Positions 32,901 to 44,000 of a stretch of DNA of 64,000 bases are shown piece after piece. Made by a program: the position numbers and the translations under genes. The first letter of the stretch is position 1. Each line of letters starts with the position of its first letter. Where the stretch lies: NCBI GenBank assembly GCA_950097015.1, contig CATNEN010000038.1, forward strand, positions 8,628,001-8,692,000, in the 5' to 3' direction. This DNA comes from Macrostomum hystrix. Taxonomy: Eukaryota; Platyhelminthes; Macrostomidae. The notes under the pieces are model-generated. The model saw only the letters and a program-made list of their open reading frames with translations. It had not been told where the DNA came from and ran no database searches.

Positions 32901-34786
32901 CAGTCTCTGGCTGGCACCTTCCGCAGCGTGGCCAAGGTTGTCACCTTCAAGCCGTACGTGGCACTAATGATGGCCTTCCTGTTCATGTCACTTGGCATCC
33001 AGGTAAGTTGTCTCGGAATGTCTTGCTTGAAAGAAATCTAAGCTCTGAATCGATCGCATGTACTTTTCATCATTTCTGGAATTCTCAGACAATACAGGCC
33101 AACCTTGGATTGTTCACAACGCACCGACTGAAGATCGGCTGGCACATGACCTTTGGCTTCTTGTGCGTGCTGCTTGTGGCCACGCTGTGCGTCCCCATTG
33201 TGCATCTGCTCAACCAGCGAATGGGAAAGAAGAGAGTCTTCATTGTTGGAGTCATGGTTTGTGGCCTGCGCGATAATTGGCTCTTGCTATGGGCCTGCTG
33301 GTCATTGGGTAGGGTCAGAGTGCAGTGAGGTGGCTGGTCATTGGGTGGGGTCAGAGTGTGAGGTGGCTGGTCATTGGGTGGGGTCAGAGTGTGAGGTGGC
33401 TGGTCATTGGTTGGGGTCAGAGTTTGAGGTGGCAGGTTATTGGGTGGGGTCAGAGTGTGAGGTGGCTGGTCATTGGTTGGGGTCAGAGTTTGAGGTGGCT
33501 GGTTATTGGGTGGGGTCAGAGTGTGGGGTGATTGGTCACTAATTTGAACCAATGACTGACATTTCAGATCGTGTTTCCCTGCCTGCTGCTCACGCAGCTG
33601 ATGGAGCCGCAAAGCCTAGTCCTGTACTATCTAGTCACCAGCGTCTCGGGCATCACCGTCTCGGTGGCGATGCTCCAGCCCTGGTCAATGCTGCCGGATG
33701 TAATCGAGGAGTTTTACCGTCACCATGGCGACCGCATGGAGGCCACATTCTACTCCCTGTACGCATTCTTCACCAAGTTCGCCGCGGGCATCAGCTTGGC
33801 CGTATCTCAGCTGGCTCTGTGGCTCAGCAACTACGACAGCAACTCCTGCGAGCAGCCGGAGTCAGTGTCCGACACCCTGCGGCTGCTCATGGGCCCCGGA
33901 CCCATCCTGTGCCTGCTGGTGTCTATGCTCATCATCATCTTTTTCTACAAGGTGCAGCCAGCGAGACCAGCAGCCAGTGCTGAGTGAGTGCGCGACTCCA
34001 AGATTTTCGAGGATTTTAAGCGGCTATCGAAGCTAACCAATTAAAATAGGGATTGATTGGAAATACGGAAAACTGCAAAGAGAACTAGGGATACAGATAT
34101 AGAGGAAGTATGAAAAAAATATAGAAGGGACGAAAAGAGGGATTAGAAAAGAGAGAGGGAAGAAGAAAATAAAAAAGAGGAGAAGCGAAAAAGGGGAAAA
34201 GGGAAGAACAAAGGGAAGGAAGGAGGGGAGAGGAGAGGAGAGAAAAGCAGAGGGAGAAGGGAAGAGCGGAGGGAGAAGGGAATTACAGAGGGGAGAATGG
34301 AAGAGCAGAGGGAGAAGGGAAGAGCAGAGGAAGAAGGGAAGAGCGGAGGAAGAAGGGAAGAGCGGAGGAAGAAGGGAAGAGCGGAGGGAGAAGGTAATTA
34401 CAGAGGGGAGAATGGAAGAGCAGAGGGGAGAAGGGAAGAGCAGAGGGGAGAAGGGAAGAGCAGAGGGGAGAAGGGAAGAGCAGAGGGGAGAAGGGAAGAG
34501 CAGAGGGGAGAAGGGGAGGGCAGAGGGGAGAAGGGAAGAGGAGTGTGAGAAGGGAAGAGCAGAGGGGCAATATATGTAGGGAGTGAAGGGATTAAGTGCT
34601 TAAGAAATCTGTTCTTACAGAGTTTACAGAAGGCTTCGAACTGAAACAGCAAGTCTAACAGTGTTCTAAAAAGCAGAAAATTTCAATTTCAGAACCATTC
34701 TGCTGGAGGAGGCGGACCCAGGACTACCCGCTTCACAGACTCAAGTAGCTGAGAAATTAACAGAAACGCTAACCACGAGTAGCTAG
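29902..34786 (+). CDS. MFSD2-type sodium-dependent lysophospholipid symporter, seven exons
   Basis: Exons 29902-29991, 30934-31386, 31502-31720, 32793-33002, 33089-33256, 33568-33983 and 34693-34786; all phases close to 549 residues (human MFSD2A 543). Landmarks: SFSGRAWDAVTDPLIGL (helix 2 region with the cation-site aspartates), RLGKTRPWILGSS, CYHIPYTSSTVLLSPVPADR, DAATAARIVCELL, QPWSMLPDVIEEF and YSLYAFFTKFAAGISLAVSQ, with about 12 helices. Family members carry lysophosphatidylcholine across the plasma membrane with sodium. The N-terminal exon (MDHKTAESVKARKQ) is polar and less certain. Exon 6 has an in-frame TGA at 33985 that overlaps its GTGAGT donor, so retention of the last intron gives a shorter protein. 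The gene is convergent with the HPS3 gene, 301 bases away. Confidence 0.93.
30521..30807 (+). repeat. SINE family B, + strand copy, in MFSD2 intron 1
   Basis: The tRNA-like head (GGTCAGAGCGTCGGACTCAC, then GGTGGTTCGATTCCC) is followed by CTTAACTCTGTATTGCTTCA, CCAGCTGTTAAATGGGT, GTGTGGCGTCCCCTCAGTCC and a TAT/TTA-rich tail. It matches the - strand copy at 61033-61369 in the same order. Confidence 0.85.
31870..32230. repeat. Dispersed repeat D, two copies head to head (inverted pair)
   Basis: The left arm has ACATCGGCATAGTCGAGATA then TTCAACGATTC. The right arm is the reverse complement form, CAATCGCTGAATATCTCGAC followed by GATGTTGAC. Related copies are at 36425, 49510 and 63835. An inverted pair in an intron looks like a MITE or two insertions. 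Confidence 0.7.
32393..32780. repeat. Diverged ~240-bp tandem duplication in MFSD2 intron 3
   Basis: CTTATCGGGCCTGTAGTTTT occurs at 32393 and again at 32633. After each come GACGGGTCCA(A/G)CAGA, AAGGC(A/T)GTTTCGCAT and CAATTATTTTTA. Confidence 0.8.
33303..33540. repeat. 33-bp minisatellite, about 7 copies, filling MFSD2 intron 5
   Basis: Unit GGTCATTGGGTGGGGTCAGA then GTGTGAGGTGGCT, with TTGGTTGG and TTATTGGG variants. The intron is 33257-33567, so the array makes up most of it. Confidence 0.95.
34200..34570. repeat. Purine-only minisatellite in MFSD2 last intron
   Basis: The + strand is almost pure A/G; main unit GAGAAGGGAAGAGCAGAGGG (17-20 bp). The long polypurine tract could form triplex or R-loop structures near the alternative last exon. 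Confidence 0.95.
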
Positions 34787-34899
34787 TATAATTTTCAGAG
34801 CCTTTTTAGAAATCATTTTGTATTTTTTTAAACTGAATCGCCATGCATACTAAAGAACCGCTAGCATTTTGCTATATTAGAATAGTTTGATCTTCACTA

Positions 34900-34905
34900 A
34901 ATAAA
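34900..34905 (+). promoter_or_regulatory. Polyadenylation signal AATAAA
   Basis: 114 bases past the stop in exon 7 of the MFSD2-like gene; supports exon 7 as the terminal exon. Confidence 0.6.
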
Positions 34906-35087
34906 CTAGATGCATTTTTATCGCATCATTAGACTCAAGAAAACTAAAGCAAATCAATTTCGTCATTTTAAGCAACAATGTAAACAATATTTCACATAAT
35001 ACGAGCTCGTAAATCGTATTTAATTTATGATCGAAAGCAAAATCGCACAAATTGCCACAATAAAATAGTCATAACTGTCACTGCGCA

Positions 35088-38000
35088 CTACTCGGCCAGC
35101 TGGCCCGCCAGTAGTCTGGTGAGCTCATCGCGCTGGCTACGCAAATGCTCTATGCCAGTGCAGTGAAATAGCAGGTCCTCCTGCCCTGAGGCGGCAGCAG
35201 TTGCGCCAGCTTCTAGCAGCAATTCCAGGGTGGCTCGGTCGGCAAACCGGCTGGCGAGATCGATTACCGCTTCGCAATCTGATTGGCTGCCGGCGGCCGC
35301 ATCAATAAGTTCCAGCCAATCTGAGCGACTTAATTTGAGGCAGCCAATCAGGCGACGCCGCGTGTCAGCTTCCAATTGGAGCAGAGGTATTAGGCGACTC
35401 GCTCGTTTCGGATTGGCTGCGGCTGGGGAATCTCGGCAGCCAATCAGAAGCAGCGGAGCGTGAGAGACGCACAGCGCCAAAGTGGAGTCCACGGAGTTCA
35501 GGCGGTGGCAGAGGGACGCGAAGCCGGTCGGGGGAGGATCCGGCCGCAGCCACAGCAGCTGGAGCAGCAAAAAAGGATTTGAAACTGTTTAAAAACGCCC
35601 AAGACTAGGAGCATTGCGATCCACTCGCCAGCTCACTTACCAGAAGAATTCTTTGAGCCACAAATGACAAGCAGCAACAGGTGCGGCTTTCCATGCTGGG
35701 CAGATTGTACAACAGCGACAGCAGCCGCTTGAGCACACCGTCCGGGGTGGACAGGCTCACCTTGGAAATATCAAAATATCATCTGGGTCGATTGGTTCTC
35801 TTCAATCGGTCGAGGATTTGCCAAATCTGCGAAAAAAATGCAAGCACACTGACCCTAAAATCCCACCGACCCTAAAATCCCACTGACCCTAAAATCCCAC
35901 CGACCCTAAAATCCCACCGACCCTAAAATCCCACTGATCCGAAAATTTTACGCATCAAAAAATTGTGCTTAACTTTTAATCCCACTGACTATAAAATCCC
36001 AACTATTCTGAGATCGTACTAACCGATACATTCTAAAATCCCCGCGAGGGATATAAGCCCAATAAATGGAAGGTGCTCACATCAATGGGCAGCTGGCAGC
36101 CGCTACCAGAGCCCCCGCGGCACAGTTCGACGGCGCGCTCAAGCTGCTCAACCAGCAGCTCAGACCAGTGCTTGAAGTCCTCATCGGCGTACTCAGTGCT
36201 GGTCTCGGCGATGTCTAACATCGGCTCCAGCCAGCGGACCTCAGTGAAGTACACGGACAGCGGCCAAGGCAACTTAGCGAATGAATTGCGACAAGCCGCC
36301 GTCAGATTATTGTTACTAGAGGAACCACCTGCCCAGTGACTTCCTTAACAGCAGATTTCCCCCTCCCTGCGTAAAGACCACGTATTAATATAGGTATTTC
36401 AATACCCACTGCCTGCTTCTCGATAGCTCCCAAACCAAATGACAGATTTTCGTGAAAGCTCACACCATATGGATTGAAATTTTCTGCCCTTTGTACGATG
36501 AACTAACTTTCAAAGCCGACCGACGTTAGCATCGTCGAGATATTCAGCGATTGTTGTCCAAGACACTGATTACAAGGACAACTAACAGTGCTCTGTATGG
36601 CGAATCACTATTGTTTTAGTAACAATGTAATTAAGAATACATTCAAACCAATATAATTAACAAAAATAGCAGAAATGAGCAAAATATTTGTGGCTCTTGG
36701 CACCAGACAACCCGATTTTTTGTGATCCTGCAAGTTAGGGGCGAGTGGGTCAGCGGCTAGCGTCGCTGCCTCGGGTTTACTCCCGATTCGTTGAATCCAG
36801 ATTCGCCGATTCCCGATTCGCCGAATCCCGATTCGCCGAAATTCCTGACTCGCCGAATTCCCGATTTGCCGAAATTCCTGACTCGAATCCTGATTCAATA
36901 CATCTTACGAGTACTTTATCATAAATTAAAATTAAACCACACAACCATTGCCCTCTTTGAGTGTTGGTCAAACATTGGAACTCTATTTCTATTGTATTGA
37001 AATTAATTAAAAAACTAACTTAAATGAAATGCACTTTCTTCATTCAATAACTTGTAAACTTCCTTCTAAACTTTATTAACTTTCTGGAACGTAGATTGAG
37101 TGAGCAAAGAAGAACATCACACGTACTTCGGAAAAAGCAAAACTTGCTGGACATCCTTGTAGAGCCGAAAGTAAAAGTGTAATGAGGTACGGTAGCTCAG
37201 CAAAAAATGTTCTTATCAATTTTTTCGGCAAATAGGGAATTCGGCGAATCGGGATTCGGCGAATCGGGAGTAAACCGCTGCCTCGCACTCCAATGGACGC
37301 TAGTTCGATTCTCCCTTCAAGTCACGATTAATTTCGGGACTTGTTGGAGGGTTTTTGACAGTAGCGACCGGCGGAGGTGCACCATATTTCGTGCAATCAA
37401 AGCTTGAAATAATAGCTTCGCTCCTACCTTCTGTGTGCCTGTTCTGCGTTGTGTGAGTTGTGTGCGTTGGCGCTGGGGCGTGAGGCCTTGGGGGGTGGCT
37501 GGGGGGCGGGTGTACACCACCGCGCGCTTTCTGGATTTCCGTCAGCGCGATTGGATAAGCACGATTGTACACTCATCACCCGCCCCCCCTGAGGACTGAT
37601 TTTTTATCAGACTCCCCCCGGCTTGGTCTGCTATGTGCGTGTGGGGCTGGGGTGGGGGACACTGCTGCCTATTCTGGGTGCCTCCTGCGCTCCCCTGCTG
37701 GTCTGTGCTGCTGTGTGTGGTGCCTGCTCAGGGGAGGCGGCGCGATGGGCGCTAAGCGCCTAGTTCGCCAGTCTGGGGGCGTGCCGCTCAGTCGCTTGTG
37801 CGACAAGTGCCCCGGGCCCCCTGCAAATAGATGGATAGAGATCCTGGAAGTTGTTTCATCGGATAGAGCGGAAAGGTTTAGCCCTGGCTCTGGATTTTCA
37901 TGTCGATTGATTGAAAATATCGGGAGATATAGAAAAAATGTGCGTATTTAAAAGTCTCCCCGTGGTCGTTCTACTATTAATGAACTCACCCGCTGAGCGA

Positions 38001-41000
38001 ATCGCCAATCGAACCGACTCATCGACTCCATCGCGGAGCACACCGCCAACGGCTGCTGAGCGAACAGTCTCTGAAGCAAAGGGAAGACGCAGGTGTTTAA
38101 ATTCAAACCCTCATTAAAAAGTTAATTAAGCTTCCAGACAATGTCCATCGATGCACACATAATACTACTCGCCCTATCATCAAGGCGCATCCGATAGGAT
38201 TAATTGTTTCCCAAGTTACCTGGAAGAATACGGCAAAGTGTTCCAGCGGGGCCAGTTCAACCAATGCGGGCAGCCAGTCGCCGATCTCCGATTCGCAAAG
38301 TCCACTTATACTACTGCTATCGTCCGCTTTGTCAGAAGTATCATCCCCAGCGGCAAAGGCGGCCAAGCAGCGAATCAGGCTGCCAGGATTTAGTCTGGGC
38401 AGCTGATGCGAGCACAGGCGCGACAGCATCGGTCCGTTGCTAGGCAACACACCGAGCAGCCGGATTAGCAGGGCGGCGCTTTCCGCGGTGCTCTCGCGGG
38501 CCAGAAGAGCTCGGAGAAGCTGCTCAAGGCACGGCCAGACCGCCTGCATTACGGAAATCATCGAAGGGCTGTGGCTTCATCTGCGCCTCAAACCAGAGTT
38601 TATTGGGTCATCCGTACCTGGTTTACTGGGTCATCCGCCCCAGGTTTAATGAGTCATCCGCCCCTGGTTTACTGGGTCATCCGCCCCAGGTTTAATGAGT
38701 CATCCGCCCCTGGTTTACTGGGTCATCCGCCCCTGGTTTATTGGGTCATCCGCCCCGGGTTTACAGGGTCATCCGCCCCGGGTTTACAGGGTCATCCGCC
38801 CCGGGTTTACAGGGTCATCTGCTCCGGGTTTTCAGGGTCATCCGCAACTTGTTTAATGGGTCATCCGCCCCGGGTTTACTGGGTCATGGCCTAGTTTACT
38901 GGGCCATCCGCACCTGGTTTACTGGGCCATCCGCCCCTGGTTTACTGGGTCATCCGCCCCTGGTTTATTGGGTCATCCGCCCCTGGTTTACTGGGTCATC
39001 CGCCCCTGGTTTACTGGGCCATCCGCCCCTGGTGTACTACTGGGTCACCCGCCCCTGGTTTACTGGGCCATCCGCCCCGGGTTTACAGGGCCATCCGCCC
39101 CGGGTTTACTGGGTCATCCGCCCCTAGTTTCATGGGTCATCCGCCCCTAGTTTCATGGGTCATCCGCCGCTGGATTACTGAGTCACTCCCACTCTCTATC
39201 CGCAGAGTTTACTGGGTCATCTGCTTCGCCTTCATAGTCACTCAAGTCAAAATTACTCACAGACTGATGGTCGGGTAAGGAGAATTTAGCGCTGCCAAGC
39301 AAGCCGTCCCTGATGTAGCTGACAAGGCTGGTCGATCGCAGCAGCTGGAAGGGTGGGTATTGATTGTTGAGGGCGAATTTTGGGAGTTCCACATCGTGTG
39401 CTTCTCACACATATTCACTAGATGAATAATCCATTCCAGAAACAACCGCCCCCGACTGCATGTACGCTCGATGACTCATCCCGTCCAGAAACAACCACCC
39501 CAATCCTGCATGTACACTCGATGGCTCATCCAGTCCAGAAACAACCACCCCAATCCTGCATGTACACTCGATGGCTCATCCAGTCCAGAAACAACCACCC
39601 CAATCCTGCATGTACACTCGATGGCTCATCCAGTCCAGAAACAACCACCCCACTGACCGATCAATGATCGATCAACGCTAAACCAACCTTGGCGGGGTCG
39701 GTGCCGACTGCTTTAATAATTTCGTCCAAACTGGGCTGCAGATAGTCCAGCATCAGCCGCGCCGCAATTAAGTCCTGTGGCTGATCTCTGAGGATTGTTT
39801 GACGCGAACCCAACAATGATACAGGATAAATATAACTAACTACTTACTGAAATCCCTCACCTAATCAGGTCAGTAACGAAGAGGAAGAATTTTTCTCTCT
39901 GCTTATTGCTAGCGGAGCTCGCGCTAGGCGATGTTAGCAGAAGGAACGCGGCCTCGCAGCCCAGGTGCTTGTAGATTTCCTCGCTGTCCTGCTTGAACTC
40001 CTGGCACTTTTCGATCTGCAGATAGAGTGACACCTTGGCCTTTTCAGTCATCCGCCCCTTCCCTCTCTGCACCCCTTCCCTACCTGCACCGCCCCTTCCC
40101 TCCCTGCACCGCCGGTTCCCTCCCTGCACCGCCGGTTCCCTCCCTGCACCGCCGGTTCCCTCCCTGCACCGCCGGTTCCCTCCCTGCACCGCCCGTTCCC
40201 TCCCTGCACCGCCCGTTCCCTCCCTGCACCGCCCGTTCCCTCCCTGCACCGCCGGTTCCCTCCCTGCACCACCGGTTCCCTCCCTGCACCGCCGGTTCCC
40301 TCCCTGCACCGCCCGTTCCCTCCCTGCACCGCCCGTTCCCTCCCTGCACCGCCGGTTCCCTCCCTGCACCGCCCGTTCCCTCCCTGCACCGCCCGTTCCC
40401 TCCACGCACCAAACCTTCTATTCCTACACTTTGGAAGTCATCCGCCCCTTCCCTCCCTACACTTAAGTACAGTCATCCGCCCCTTCCCTCCCTATACTTG
40501 AGTGCAGTCATCCGCCCCTTCCCTCCCTACACTTGAGTACAGTCATCCGCCCCTTCCCTCCCTACACTTGAGTACAGTCATCCGCCCCTTCCCTCCCTAC
40601 ACTTGAGTACAGTCATCCGCTCCTTCCCTCCCTACACTTGAGTACAGTCATCCGCTCCTTCCCTCCCTACACTTACTAAGTCCTCCACCAAGTTGGGAGT
40701 GGACTCAAATGTCAGGGTGTAGAGTGTGCTCAGCAGTCTGCCACCGCCCGCCGGCTCCTCCTCATCCGCAGCCGATGAGGCCAGCAGGAGGCCGCGGCCG
40801 TGCGCCGCCAAGGCAAATATTCCAGGAAACATCTGCGAGCCAATCAGCAAGTTCGGCACAGTCGACGTCGCGGTGGTCGCCAAGTCAGCGGATTCGCTTG
40901 CCCTTCCAACGGACGAGGCGATGGATGAGGACAGGCGACAGAGCGGCTGGTGAGTTGTGTAGGACTCCACCAGATCGTTGGACAGTGTGTGCAACAGGCC

Positions 41001-44000
41001 GTCTGCCCCAATGACTGCCTGTAGACAAAAAATCGACATGGATACTTTAATACTAAGAGTAGTAATGAGTGGTTAAGCTTCTTTACAGCTAAAACAGTAG
41101 AAACACACAGCGTGCACCGCAGAGTTGTATCGGAGCTCCACCAGCTTCTCGATGCGATCCTCCGCCTGGTGCAGACAGAAAATGAAGCCCTGGGTACGCG
41201 TGGAGAAGAACGCCATCAGATGGTCTGAGTCTGAGAAGTGAAGGAGGATTTTATATACAGACTAGGCCTCACATGTTAGATGAATAGATCCTAGATCTCC
41301 TAGATTCTAGATCTCCTAGATCCTAGATCCTAGATCTCCTAGATTCTAGATCTCCTAGATCCTAGATCCTAGATCTCCTAGATTCTAGATCTCCTAGATC
41401 CTAGATCCTAGATCTCCTAGATTCTAGATCTCCTAGATCCTAGATCCTAGATCTCCTAGATTCTAGATCTCCTAGATCCTAGATCTCCTAGATTCTAGAT
41501 CTCCTAGATCCTAGATCTCCTAGATCCTAGATCTCCTAGATCCTAGATCCTAGATCTCCTAGATCCTAGATCTCCTAGATTCTAGATCTCCTAGATCCTA
41601 GATCCTAGATCTCCTAGATCCTAGATCTCCTAGATCCTAGATCTCCTAGATCCTAGATCTCCTAGATCTCCTTGATCCTAGATCTCCTAGATCCTAGATC
41701 TCCTAGATCTCCTTGATCCTAGATCTCCTAGATCCTAGATCTCCTAGATGCAAGATCTCCTAGATCCTAGATCTCCTAGATCCTAGATCTCCTAGATCCT
41801 AGATCCTAGATCTCCTAGATCCTAGATCTCCTAGATCCTAGATCTCTTTGACCCTAGATCTCCTAGATCCTAGATCTCCTAGATTCTAGATCTCCTAGAT
41901 CCTAGATCCTAGATCTCCTAGATTCTAGATCTCCTAGATCCTAGATCTCCTAGATCCTAGATCTCCTAGATTCTAGATCTCCTAGATCTCCTTGATCCTA
42001 GATCTCCTAGATCCTAGATCTCCTAGATCTCCTAGATCCTAGATCTCCTAGATCCTAGATCTCCTAGATTCTAGATCTCCTAGATCTCCTAGATCCTAGA
42101 TCTCTTTGACCCTAGATCTCCTAGATCCTAGATCTCTTTGACCCTAGATCTCCTAGATCCTAGATCTCCTAGATCCTAGATTTCCTAGATCCTAGATCTC
42201 CTAGATGCAAGATCTCCTAGATCCTAGATCTCCTAGATCCTAGATCTCCTAAGATCCTAGATCCTAGATCCTAGATCTCCTAGATCCTAGATCTCCTAGA
42301 TCCTAGATCTCCTAGATCCTAGATCTCTTTGACCCTAGATCTCCTAGATCCTAGATCTCCTAGATTCTAGATCTCCTAGATCCTAGATCCTAGATCTCCT
42401 AGATTCTAGATCTCCTAGATCCTAGATCTCCTAGATCCTAGATCTGCTAGATCCTAGATCTCCTAGATCTCCTTGATCCTAGATCTCCTAGATCCTAGAT
42501 CTCCTTGATCCTAGATCTCCTAGATCCTAGATCTCCTAGATCTCCTTGATCCTAGATCTCCTAGATCCTAGATCTCCTAGATCCTAGATCTCCTAGATTC
42601 TAGATCTCCTAGATTCTAGATCTCCTAGATCCTAGATCTCCTAGATTCTAGATCTCCTAGATCCTAGATCTCCTAGATCCTAGATCTCCTAGATCTCCTT
42701 GATCCTAGATCTCCTAGATCCTAGATCTCCTAGATCCTAGATCTCCTAGATTCTAGATCTCCTAGATCTTAGATCTCCTAGATCCTAGATCTCTTTGACC
42801 CTAGATCTCCTAGATCCTAGATCTCTTTGACCCTAGATCTCCTAGATCCTAGATCTCCTAGATCCTAGATTTCCTAGATCCTAGATCTCCTAGATGCAAG
42901 ATCTCCTAGATCCTAGATCTCCTAGATCCTAGATCTCCTAGATCCTAGATCTCCTAGATCCTAGATCCTAGATCCTAGATCTCTTTGACCCTAGATCTCC
43001 TAGATCCTAGATCTCCTAGATCCTAGATCCTAGATCTCCTAGATCCTAGATCTCCTAGATCCTAGATCCTAGATCTCCTAGATCCTAGATCCTAGATCCT
43101 AGATCTCCTAGATCCTAGATCCTAGATCTCCTAGATCCTAGATCCTAGATCCTAGATCTCCTTCATCCTAGATCTCCTGGATCCTAGATCTTCTAGATCT
43201 CCTAGATCCAAGATCTCCTAGATGTCCCCTAGACCACTTGCTCACCGAAGGGCCACAGAGATAGCGAGTGCAGTCTGTCATCGCCCTGCAGCACCATGGT
43301 CTTCAACAGCCAAGTTTTCGAACTCATCTGCTGCGATTGGCTAAAGGCCACTGAAAAGTACATGAAGTGGGTGACAAGATGTTATTTACCGCATAAGAGC
43401 TCTATTTACCTGCGTGAGTCGTGGCCTCACCTCTGCAGACAGGCTTGGTAGCCGGGAACAGTCGCTCCTTTGGCTTGGCATTCAGTTGGATCAACTTGCC
43501 CTGCTGCCTGCTTTCGTCTGCAGCTTCGGCTGACCCTGCATGGTCATCGACTGGCATGACCAAAATGGGATTCGGATGGGGTCCGATAGTACTGAGATCC
43601 GTTAAAATAAAAGTTCGGGCGTATGTACGTTTCATTTTTGTCAATTAGAAACCTAAATACTTTAACCATGATGTATCTGATCCCAAAGTATCTGATCCCA
43701 CTGCTTCTGATCCCAATGCCTCTGATCCAACAGTCTCCGATCCCACAGTCTCCGATCCCACAGTCTCCGATCCCACAGTCTCCGATCCCACAGTCTCCGA
43801 TCCCACAGTCTCCGATCCCACAGTCTCCGATCCCACAGTCTCTGATCTCACAGTCTCTGATCCCACTGTCTGTGATCCCAGAGTTTTCCGCCTTCCATAC
43901 CAACGATATCTGATAGGGGAAAAGTCTTGCATTGCATTTCCCTCACAGTCAAACAAGCTGAACTCGTTGACGCTGCCACAGTCTTCTTTTTCCCGGCCAG

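Noticed and set aside
32237-33328. 363-codon + strand frame
   Set aside because: Crosses two MFSD2 exons (32793-33002 and 33089-33256) and introns; only the exon parts in the proper frame are coding.
34283-34652. Pro/Leu/Ser-rich frames on the - strand
   Set aside because: Translation of the purine-only minisatellite in the MFSD2 intron.
38571-39150. Repeat protein with PGLLGHPPLVYWVIRP-type units
   Set aside because: Unit is 23 bp, so the frame cycles through all three phases; it lies inside HPS3 intron 9.
39857-40536. Long repetitive frames on both strands
   Set aside because: They are the 20-bp and 36-bp minisatellites of HPS3 intron 6; only 39861-40033 on the - strand is exon.
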